Positions 48,130 to 54,684 of a DNA stretch of 64,000 nt are shown piece after piece. Below the pieces are notes generated by a model. It was not told the origin of the DNA and made no database searches. It saw nothing but the letters and a program-made list of their open reading frames with translations. How positions within the stretch are numbered: the first letter of the stretch is position 1; each line of letters begins with the position of its first letter. Source of the stretch: Novosphingobium sp. (lineage in GTDB: Bacteria > Pseudomonadota > Alphaproteobacteria > Sphingomonadales > Sphingomonadaceae); assembly GCA_024236215.1 (NCBI GenBank), contig JACKKX010000003.1, positions 186,001-250,000 of the forward strand. Direction: 5' to 3'. A program made the position numbers and the translations under genes.

Positions 48130-48799
48130 ATGAGGCGGAGCATGTTCGGCGAAGAGCAGGTCAAGGGCAAGGCTCAGGCGGCGCAAGATTCCTCGGGCCT
48201 GCATTTGCTACGGGCCAGCCTCGCCCGGTGGCGCAGCCGGGTGTTGGTGGCCCAGGCGAGCCAACGCCGGGCCTGTGCGGTGCTGGGCGCTGACCGGACT
48301 ATGGTACGCTACGTTAGTCGTCGGCCCGACGGTGGGAAGGCGCGCGAGCGCATCCGTGAACTGGCCAGCCAGCGTCGCCGGTTCGGCTACCGGCGGCTGC
48401 ACTGGCTGCTGTGCCGGGAGGGATGGGCAATGAACCACAAGAAGTTCCGACGGCTCTATCGCGAGGAACGGCTGCAGGTGCGCCGTCGCGGCGGTCGCAA
48501 GCGGGCCTTGGGCACGCGCGCGCCCATGGCGATCCCGCAGGGACCGAACCAGCGCTGGTCGAAGGAGCGCAATGTCGAGTGGCACTACATCGCTCCGGGC
48601 AAGCCCTATCAGAACGGGTTCATCGAGAGCTTCAATGCGCGTCTGCGCGACGAGTTCTTGAACGAGACGATCTTCACCAGCCTTGCCCATGCCCGCCAGG
48701 AGCTGGAAGCCTGGCGGCACGACTACAACCACTTCCGGCCTCACTCGAGCCTCGGGAACAGAACCCCGGCCGAGATCGGGACAGGATCAACCGGCAAAC
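48130..48799 (+). pseudogene. IS407-type element remnant with internal deletions
   Basis: Homologous to copies 1 and 2 but diverged. It keeps the orfA start ([11 protein letters not shown]), lacks most of orfA, then resumes at [23 protein letters not shown] 228-bp in-frame deletion (equivalent to 1021-1248 of copy 1), between two occurrences of GCTGGAGC, removes the first two catalytic aspartates: PNQRW is joined to [14 protein letters not shown]. The right end is cut by the next IS at the place where the copy-1 palindrome would begin. Confidence 0.85.
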
Positions 48800-48852
48800 T
48801 GAACCGCCCCGGGATTGCCGGAGGCCCTAACTCCTGAGAGGAAGGGTCTACG

Positions 48853-49179
48853 ATGAGCAAGACGACGAACAAGTTTGCGCCTGAGGTTCGTGAGCGGGCA
48901 GTCCGCATGGTGCTGGATCACGAGAGCGAGCATCCATCCCGGTGGGCAGCGATCACTTCGATTGCGACCATGATTGGCTGCTCGGGTCATACGCTGCTGG
49001 AGTGGGTGAAGAAGGCCGAGGTGAACAGCGGCAAGCGTGCCGGCGTTCCCACCGAGTTGGCAGACCGGCTCAAGGCGCTGGAACGCGAGAACCGCGAGCT
49101 GCGGCAGGCCAACGAGATCCTGCGCAAGGCGTCCGCATATTTTGCCCAGGCGGAGCTCGACCGCCCGTTCAAGCGATGA
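48853..49179 (+). CDS. IS3-family transposase OrfA
   Basis: 108 residues: HTH_Tnp_1 domain ([36 protein letters not shown]) and a coiled coil ([22 protein letters not shown]) as in the IS51/IS3-type elements. Its TGA overlaps the orfB ATG (ATGA). Confidence 0.94.
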   Translation: MSKTTNKFAPEVRERAVRMVLDHESEHPSRWAAITSIATMIGCSGHTLLEWVKKAEVNSGKRAGVPTELADRLKALERENRELRQANEILRKASAYFAQAELDRPFKR

Positions 49180-50081
49180 CCAGCTTCATTGATGAGCATC
49201 GGGATGAGTATGGGGTCGAGCCGATCTGCCGGGTTCTGCCGATCGCCCCATCCACCTACCATGAGCGTGTAGCACAGCGTCGCGATCCCTCGCGGCTTTC
49301 CCCACGCGCCCAACGTGACGAGGCCATGAAGCCTGAGGTTCGGCGTGTGTTCGATGCCAACTTCAAGGTCTACGGCGTACGCAAAGTGTGGCGGCAGATG
49401 CAGCGCGAGGGCTTCGATATTGCCCGATGCACGGTGGAACGGCTGATGCGCGATTTGGGCTTGCAGGGCGTGATCCGGGGCAAGCCGGTGAAGACGACGA
49501 TCAGCGACAAGGCCGCACCGTGTCCGCTCGATCAGGTCAACCGACAGTTCCATGCCCCGGCGCCGAACATGCTGTGGGTGTCGGACTTCACCTACGTCGC
49601 GACCTGGGCAGGGTTCGTGTACGTAGCCTTCGTGATCGATGTCTACGCCCGCTACATCGTGGGCTGGCGGGTGAGCAGGACGGCGCATGCCAGCTTCGTG
49701 CTGGATGCCCTGGAGCAGGCGATCCATGATCGGCGACCTGTCCATCGTGGCGGCCTGATCCACCACAGCGACCGCGGCAGCCAGTATGTCTCGATCAAGT
49801 ATACCGAGCGCCTAGCCGAAGCCGGGATCGAGCCATCGGTAGGCAGTGTCGGCGACAGCTATGACAACGCCTTGGCCGAGACGATCAACGGTCTTTACAA
49901 GGCCGAGGTCATCCACCGGCGGGGGCCGTGGCGATCACTTGAAGCAGTGGAATACGCCACTCTCGAATGGGTCGACTGGTTCAACAACCGCCGATTGCTC
50001 GCGCCCATCGGCAATATCCCGCCGGCCGAAGCAGAGGAACGCTATTACGCCATGCTGGACGACACCCTAATGGCCGCATAA
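49176..50081 (+). CDS. IS3-family transposase OrfB
   Basis: 301 residues from ATG 49176 ([22 protein letters not shown]), or as the C-terminal half of a -1 frameshift fusion. The rve core has D in [14 protein letters not shown] in [14 protein letters not shown] and E in [19 protein letters not shown]. It looks complete. Confidence 0.94.
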   Translation: MTSFIDEHRDEYGVEPICRVLPIAPSTYHERVAQRRDPSRLSPRAQRDEAMKPEVRRVFDANFKVYGVRKVWRQMQREGFDIARCTVERLMRDLGLQGVIRGKPVKTTISDKAAPCPLDQVNRQFHAPAPNMLWVSDFTYVATWAGFVYVAFVIDVYARYIVGWRVSRTAHASFVLDALEQAIHDRRPVHRGGLIHHSDRGSQYVSIKYTERLAEAGIEPSVGSVGDSYDNALAETINGLYKAEVIHRRGPWRSLEAVEYATLEWVDWFNNRRLLAPIGNIPPAEAEERYYAMLDDTLMAA

Positions 50082-50235
50082 TTTAAACCGAATGGCCTCC
50101 GGCAATCCCGGGGCGGTTCAGAGCGCCAGCGTTCAAGGCTTGATCGAACGCGCAAAACACACCTGACATTTGTTGTTCGTTAAACGGCATTGTGCCAATG
50201 TCGGTGCGCAGCGCGGTCAATCCCGCCTGTGGGGC

Positions 50236-50350
50236 TTAGTAACCCCAACGGCACGTGGGCCGGTCAAGTTTTCTTGGCCGGGTGGTCGCCACGTATGTCC
50301 AAGGTTCGCCTAAAGGTGGCGACGCCTTGTGCTACGTGCAGGGTTACTAA
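50236..50350 (+). ncRNA. Strongly structured leader or small RNA (three-way-junction fold)
   Basis: A 10-bp perfect stem (TTAGTAACCC 50236-50245 with GGGTTACTAA 50341-50350) closes the domain. Nested inside are GCACGT/ACGTGC (50251-50256 with 50334-50339), a 9-bp hairpin CCGGTCAAG-TTTT-CTTGGCCGG (50260-50281), and GTCGCCAC/GTGGCGAC (50285-50292 with 50316-50323). An alternative pairing ACGTGG/CCACGT (50253-50258 with 50289-50294) competes with two of these. It lies 49 nt upstream of a TTG start. It does not match any riboswitch class I can recall. A small inverted-repeat (MITE-like) element is the main alternative. Confidence 0.55.
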
Positions 50351-50352
50351 CA

Positions 50353-50395
50353 CCCGGCTTCAGGCCGGGATTGCCTCTCAATTCACGTTGGAGGC
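50353..50395 (+). promoter_or_regulatory. Tandem hairpins, the second burying the Shine-Dalgarno
   Basis: Hairpin CCCGGC-TTCAG-GCCGGG (50353-50369) is followed by GCCTC (50373-50377) that can pair with GAGGC (50391-50395), which includes the GGAGG ribosome-binding site placed 5 nt before the TTG at 50400. This is a plausible translation-control platform for the downstream genes. Confidence 0.5.
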
Positions 50396-50399
50396 ATCG

Positions 50400-51047
50400 T
50401 TGAACCGAATTTCCGTCATTATCCTAGCCATCATCGGCACAACGATTGCAGCCGTAACGCCAGCCGAAGCACAAATTTGCTTTGGCCTTGGAAAGTTCAG
50501 GATTGAACAATCCGATGATCGTTTTTCGGCGGACGGCCTCACAACCGTTTCCGGCAAGAACAACCGGATTTCCAAGAAATCGGTGAACGGCGGAACGCAC
50601 ATCGGTTGCGACGGCATGTTCGTGGAGCCGGTTGCGATCAAGCGCCAAGCGGACGGTTCGATTGTTGGATTGAGCTTCTACGTTCACAACGACGCATTCG
50701 ACGACACGGCCTTTGGAAGCACGTCCATCGGCACACTACGACGCATTGCGTTCGTGACCGGCGAAGGCCAGCCCATTTCACTGCCCATAACGGACGGCGG
50801 GACAAGGTGGGGCAGGATCACATACAACAGTGCCAGCCGTTCAGCTTCATCCCAAGTTTTTGAAACGGGCATTGCTGAACTCACGCCTGAACAGTTCCGG
50901 CGCATCATCAATGCCACGTTGCTTGCCGTCCGCATTGAAGGAAACGGGCGCACCGTTACATACGAAGCGCGCGACATATCCAAGAGCTTCATTCCCAACC
51001 TGCGCACGTTCTATGCGGCCCATCTGACGCAAGGGGCAGGCCAATGA
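50400..51047 (+). CDS. Secreted protein of unknown function
   Basis: 215 residues from TTG 50400, chosen because GGAGG lies just upstream and it gives a clean signal peptide (NRISVIILAIIGTTIAAVTPAEA, cleavage near AEA-QI). The mature part is a beta-rich domain with two cysteines (ICFGLGKF and HIGCDGMF) and no motif I recognise. The stop overlaps the ATG of the next gene (ATGA). GC content is visibly lower than in the flanking core genes, suggesting transfer. First gene of a three-gene envelope operon. Confidence 0.7.
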   Translation: MNRISVIILAIIGTTIAAVTPAEAQICFGLGKFRIEQSDDRFSADGLTTVSGKNNRISKKSVNGGTHIGCDGMFVEPVAIKRQADGSIVGLSFYVHNDAFDDTAFGSTSIGTLRRIAFVTGEGQPISLPITDGGTRWGRITYNSASRSASSQVFETGIAELTPEQFRRIINATLLAVRIEGNGRTVTYEARDISKSFIPNLRTFYAAHLTQGAGQ

Positions 51048-51829
51048 AGCGCGGCTTTTGGGGCACCGTATCGCTGACGCTGATCGGGGTGTTCGCTATT
51101 GGAGCACCCGCACCGGCATTTGCTCAAACACAGGCGCAGCAAGACCGATTGAACCGCGTGGCGCAATATGTGGTGTTAGCCAAGTCATGCGAGCACTTTG
51201 GCATGAAGATTGACCCAGAATTACCAACTAAACTTGAGAACGCTTTCAAATATGAAACTTCCTCTTGGCAAATCGAACAAACTACACTCGATAGGCTGAT
51301 GATTGAAGCAATCTCGCGACAAGGCGAAATTCTGAAAACCGATTTAGATGCTACCGTAAGCGCAGCTAGAACCGATGCACAGCTTCGCGCTGTTCGCAAC
51401 ACCCTGCTTGGATACGGTCGAACCTGTATGGCGGCAACCAATGATCCGATCTTTTCGCCCTTGATCGTTGCGCCACCCGGTTTCGATTTGGAGAAGGCGG
51501 CAACTGATTATGCTGATTCGATGCTGGAAGCGGGCGGCTTGGCCAGTTGGCAAACTCCCCAGATACAAGCGCGTGGTGATTTGATGATGTTGGCTGGCGC
51601 TTGTCGCTCGAAAATTGGGGCGGCACGATCAGATGCGCTTGTTCGGGAGTTTGGCCAATCCGACGAACCGAAAGTGCGCAACTACTATTCTCGCTCATTT
51701 GACGAAGGGCTTGCTGACCCTGATATGATATCCACCTTGGCGGGCTGCAACCGGGCAATCCAGAGTTCTCGCGTGAAGGCAGCAAGCAGCAGTGGCCGTG
51801 AAGCCAAACCCGCAAGTGCCAGCCATTAA
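51044..51829 (+). CDS. Secreted protein of unknown function
   Basis: 261 residues. A signal peptide (GFWGTVSLTLIGVFAIGAPAPAFA, cleavage before QTQAQQ) is followed by a largely helical domain with four cysteines in similar settings (KSCEHFG, GRTCMAA, GACRSK, AGCNRA), probably two disulfides. No family recognised. Coupled to the upstream gene; AT-richer than the core genome. Confidence 0.7.
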   Translation: MKRGFWGTVSLTLIGVFAIGAPAPAFAQTQAQQDRLNRVAQYVVLAKSCEHFGMKIDPELPTKLENAFKYETSSWQIEQTTLDRLMIEAISRQGEILKTDLDATVSAARTDAQLRAVRNTLLGYGRTCMAATNDPIFSPLIVAPPGFDLEKAATDYADSMLEAGGLASWQTPQIQARGDLMMLAGACRSKIGAARSDALVREFGQSDEPKVRNYYSRSFDEGLADPDMISTLAGCNRAIQSSRVKAASSSGREAKPASASH

Positions 51830-51840
51830 GGGAAGAGAAT

Positions 51841-52368
51841 ATGCGTAAGCGCAAACCTGCCGTTCGCCCGCTGGCGTTGACGCTGCTCCTAACACTTGCG
51901 GCCTGTAGCGGCGATGTCCGCGACACCAAGATTGCCGACATTGACATGACCGATGCGCATCAGGTGGCGCAGGTCGCCCAAAAGCTCGAACCCGACGAAC
52001 GGGCCGCTTTCGGCATGTATGTCATGAATCGCACGGTTGGCGCTATGTTAATGCCGGGTGGTGAAATTGTGCGGGCAGACGGCAAAGCGCCTGTAACCGT
52101 TCGTGAAGCCATCGCACTGGCAAAGGTGCGCAAAGCGAAGAACGACGCGCGCAGCAAGCTCATGGCCGAACGCAATGCACTTGTTGAACGCCATAACGTC
52201 TTGATGCGCGATCCCCCCGCCAACATGTCTGACGACTGCTTTGATATGACCAAGGCTCATGCAGCCCCATGCGATGTGGGCGGTCTTGCTGAAAAGGATC
52301 GCCCGGAGTGGGATAGGCTGGAAAAGCAGATTGCCGACTACGACCGAAGGCTGAAGCAGGCCGAGTAA
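51841..52368 (+). CDS. Lipoprotein of unknown function
   Basis: 175 residues. The lipobox LAACSG (lipidated Cys about 22) follows a charged n-region. The body is helical with a coiled-coil-like centre (VRKAKNDARSKLMAERNALVERHNVL) and C-terminus (WDRLEKQIADYDRRLKQ), and two cysteines (DDCFD, APCDV). The gene begins 11 bp after the previous stop with GGGAAGAGAAT as SD. Third gene of the island operon. Confidence 0.68.
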   Translation: MRKRKPAVRPLALTLLLTLAACSGDVRDTKIADIDMTDAHQVAQVAQKLEPDERAAFGMYVMNRTVGAMLMPGGEIVRADGKAPVTVREAIALAKVRKAKNDARSKLMAERNALVERHNVLMRDPPANMSDDCFDMTKAHAAPCDVGGLAEKDRPEWDRLEKQIADYDRRLKQAE

Positions 52369-52435
52369 TTCCAGCCTATGCCAATCCAAAATGTTGGGCG
52401 TAATGTTGGTTGCAAATCCTGCCTTGCAAATTTTT

Positions 52436-52462
52436 CCTTATTTTTCAGTTAGAAAAATAAGG
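52436..52462. terminator. AT-rich perfect hairpin downstream of tRNA-Ser
   Basis: CCTTATTTTTC (52436-52446) and GAAAAATAAGG (52452-52462) form an 11-bp stem with a 5-nt loop. It sits 4 bp past the tRNA-Ser 3' end and just after the lipoprotein gene, so it could terminate either; the lack of a long T run makes it weak. It may also belong to the island junction. Confidence 0.45.
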
Positions 52463-52465
52463 AAA

Positions 52466-52556
52466 TGGCGGAGCGGGAGGGATTCGAACCCTCGATACGC
52501 TTTTGACGTATACTCACTTTCCAGGCGAGCGCCTTCGACCACTCGGCCACCGCTCC
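52466..52556 (-). tRNA. tRNA-Ser (anticodon GGA)
   Basis: 91 nt with CCA encoded. Acceptor GGAGCGG/CCGCTCC, anticodon stem CTCGC/GTGAG with loop CTGGAAA (anticodon GGA), a long variable arm (TATACGTC..GCGTAT) typical of class II tRNAs, and T arm GAGGGTTCGAATCCCTC. Its 3' end faces the low-GC cargo. Confidence 0.95.
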
Positions 52557-52727
52557 GCATGCACTGGATGGCGCGCCCTAGCCTTGACTTGGCGCTTTCG
52601 CAAGCGTGTGCGCTCTGGCGCCTTACCTGAATGACAGCGACCAGTCCGCTTGCCCTGCAGGCGCGATGCGGGAAAGCCTGCCGCCCTGGGCTTTCGTTTG
52701 CGGCGTCCGGGTGGCAGGATGTCTGCC

Positions 52728-53774
52728 ATGCACAAAGCACCGCTTGTCCTCGCTGCACTGCTCAGCGCCGCCCCAGCCCTTCCGCAGGTCGCCGCTTCGG
52801 CCTCCCCGGACCAGGCCCTGCCCGCGCCGCTCGCGCCAGGCGAGATTGTTGCCGCGGCGCCCAAGGCCGAATGGGTGGCGATTGCCCCGTCCGATCTGCT
52901 GGTGATGGACCTTGCCCCCGATGTGAAAAGAAAGACGCGCCGGGTGGTGATCCAGCTGATGCCGCCGCCGTTCTCGCAAGGCTGGATCGGCAATATCCGC
53001 AAGCTCGCAGCGGCGCAGTTCTGGGATGGCACGGCGGTGAACCGGGTTCAGGACAATTACGTGGTACAGTGGGGCGATCCCAATGCCGAGGATGCGGAGA
53101 AAGCGAAGAAGCTGCCAGCGGACTTGGTGACGGTGCCGGAGAGTGAATATGTATCGAGCCTCTCCGATTGGCAGCGGCGCAACGCACAGCGCGATAGAGA
53201 GCGGCAAGATCAGCAAGCTTCTGAATCCAAGCCACCTGTGATTGTCGCGACGAAAGCGATTGAACCTTACCCTGCTTGGCAAAGCGCCGATGCCTATGCG
53301 CCATGGGTGGATTTCTACGAAGGGTGGCCAGTTGCGACGTCGGGTTATGGTTGGGACCAAGTTTGGTGGCCCGCCCACTGCTACGGCATGGTCGGGGTCG
53401 GTCGCGACCTTTCGCCCGACACCGGCTCGGGCGCCGAGCTTTACACCGTGATCGGCCATGCCCCGCGCCATCTCGATCGCAACATCGCGCTGGTCGGCCG
53501 GGTGATCGAGGGGATCGAGCACCTTTCCAGCCTGCCGCGCGGCACCGGACCGCTGGGGTTCTATGAAAGCGCCGAAGAGCGCGTTCCGATCGTCTCAATC
53601 CGCGCTGGCAGCGAAGTGGAGGGTTTGCCGACTTACGAATACCTTTCGACCGAGAGCCAGAGCTTCGCGAAATATGCCGATGCGCGGGCCAACCGGCGCG
53701 ATCCGTTCTTCATCCGCCCCGCCGGGGGCGCGGATGTGTGCAACATCCCGGTGCCGGTGCGCAGGGCCAAGTGA
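52728..53774 (+). CDS. Cyclophilin-type peptidylprolyl isomerase-like secreted protein
   Basis: 348 residues. A signal peptide (HKAPLVLAALLSAAPALPQVAASA) precedes a cyclophilin-like domain: VVIQLMPPPFSQGWIGNIRKLAAAQFWDGTAVNRVQDNYVVQWGDP resembles the N-terminal strands of cyclophilins, with a long charged insertion (AQRDRERQDQQASES) before LYTVIGHAPRHLDRNIALVGRVIEGIEHLSSL. Such extended cyclophilins are common in sphingomonads and presumably assist periplasmic folding. The alternative start ATG 52719 adds three residues. Confidence 0.75.
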   Translation: MHKAPLVLAALLSAAPALPQVAASASPDQALPAPLAPGEIVAAAPKAEWVAIAPSDLLVMDLAPDVKRKTRRVVIQLMPPPFSQGWIGNIRKLAAAQFWDGTAVNRVQDNYVVQWGDPNAEDAEKAKKLPADLVTVPESEYVSSLSDWQRRNAQRDRERQDQQASESKPPVIVATKAIEPYPAWQSADAYAPWVDFYEGWPVATSGYGWDQVWWPAHCYGMVGVGRDLSPDTGSGAELYTVIGHAPRHLDRNIALVGRVIEGIEHLSSLPRGTGPLGFYESAEERVPIVSIRAGSEVEGLPTYEYLSTESQSFAKYADARANRRDPFFIRPAGGADVCNIPVPVRRAK

Positions 53775-54085
53775 CCGAACGCCTCATCCACACCGGCAGG
53801 CTGTGGCGCTGGACCAGTTCGAGCGGCAGCGGCAGCTGGCATTTCCTGACCATCGACGGCGAGGCGGGCGAGGCGCTTTCGGCCACCGCGCTGATGCGGC
53901 GGCTGGAAAAGAGCATTGGCGGGTTCGGCTCGCTCAAGGTCAAGGCGCAGATCGGGGGTAGCGTGTTCAACACTTCGCTGTTTCCATCCAGGGAGCTGGG
54001 CTGGCTGCTGCCGGTCAAAGCCGCTGTGCGCAAGGCCGAAGCGATTGTTGAGGGGGATGTGGTTGAGGTGGTGCTGGAAGTCTGA
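53771..54085 (+). CDS. DUF1905 domain protein
   Basis: 104 residues from GTG 53771 (overlapping the previous stop, GTGA). The sequence HTGRLWRWTSSSGSGSWHFLTI and SLKVKAQIGGSVFNTSLFPS matches the DUF1905 beta-barrel domain. Function unknown. Confidence 0.8.
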   Translation: MTERLIHTGRLWRWTSSSGSGSWHFLTIDGEAGEALSATALMRRLEKSIGGFGSLKVKAQIGGSVFNTSLFPSRELGWLLPVKAAVRKAEAIVEGDVVEVVLEV

Positions 54086-54111
54086 CCTCGGCTCAGTCCG
54101 AAAGACCGGAA

Positions 54112-54292
54112 CGGTTCACGCAGGGGGCGCAGGGAAGAAAGGGAAGGCGCAGAGGCCTTGCGATTGCGGCGAAGCCGCTTGCTCTCTTGTCACAGGCGTC
54201 AAACGCGACTCCGGCAGATTCAATGCGGCCGCGCCGCGTGAAGCTACATCTCTGCGTCTCATCTTTCTTCTCTGCGCCCCCTGCGTGAACCG
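54112..54292. repeat. 181-bp element with 21-bp perfect inverted ends
   Basis: CGGTTCACGCAGGGGGCGCA(G) at 54112-54132 is exactly inverted at 54272-54292; further imperfect pairing (GGAAGAAAGG against CTTTCTTC, GCGCAGAGG against CTCTGCGT) lengthens the arms. It fills the space between DUF1905 and the VOC gene and holds no gene. CTCTGCG-rich repeats of this kind are known as dispersed intergenic repeats in many bacteria. Confidence 0.75.
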
Positions 54293-54317
54293 AATTGGCG
54301 CAACCCTGCCGCTCTAC

Positions 54318-54680
54318 TCAACCCTGGATCAGTTCGATCCGGTTGCCGAAGGGGTCGCTGACAAAGCAGCGGTTGCGGCCTTCGACCGGGTCATCGGGGG
54401 TCACTCCCACCCGTTCCGCTTCGAGTACGGCAACCAGCGCGGAAAGGTCATCGACCAGCAGCGCCGGATGGGCCTTCTTCGCTGGGCGGAAGTCGGCCTC
54501 CACCCCCAAGTGCAGCTTCACCGCGCCGCTCTCGAACCAGCACCCTCCGCGCGCGGCGAGCAGCGGGGGCTTGGCAACCTCCGGCAAGCCGAGCAGGCCG
54601 GTGTAGAAGGCGCGTGCGGCATCTTCGCCCCGTGCCGGCATTGCCAGCTGGAGGTGATCGAGGCCGAGGATTGCCGCCAT
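54318..54680 (-). CDS. VOC-family (glyoxalase-like) protein
   Basis: 120 residues from ATG 54680. Starts AAILGLDHLQLAMPARGEDAARAFYTGLLGLPEV, contains FESGAVKLHLGVE, and ends RCFVSDPFGNRIELIQG, the metal-binding His/Glu pattern of the glyoxalase/bleomycin-resistance fold. Starts 4 bp after the rsh stop in the same direction. Substrate unknown. Confidence 0.87.
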   Translation of the reverse strand: MAAILGLDHLQLAMPARGEDAARAFYTGLLGLPEVAKPPLLAARGGCWFESGAVKLHLGVEADFRPAKKAHPALLVDDLSALVAVLEAERVGVTPDDPVEGRNRCFVSDPFGNRIELIQG

Positions 54681-54684
54681 CGGT

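Larger units (their letters stand above)
48800..50120 (+). mobile_element. IS3-family insertion sequence with 27-bp inverted repeats
   Basis: 1321 bp with perfect 27-bp terminal inverted repeats starting TGAACCGCCCCGGG (48800-48826 and 50094-50120). Carries orfA and orfB. The left flank ends ..CAAAC (inside the IS407 remnant) and the right flank starts GAGCGC, so there is no 3-bp duplication and the IS407 sequence does not resume: one flank was lost by a later rearrangement. Confidence 0.93.

Noticed and set aside
39741-50120. Treating the whole IS nest as one composite transposon
   Set aside because: The flanking IS elements are of different families, there is no outer duplication, and a host beta-oxidation gene sits inside.
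50236-50350. Integron attC site
   Set aside because: The ends lack the RYYYAAC and GTTRRRY core sites, and the fold differs from an attC hairpin.
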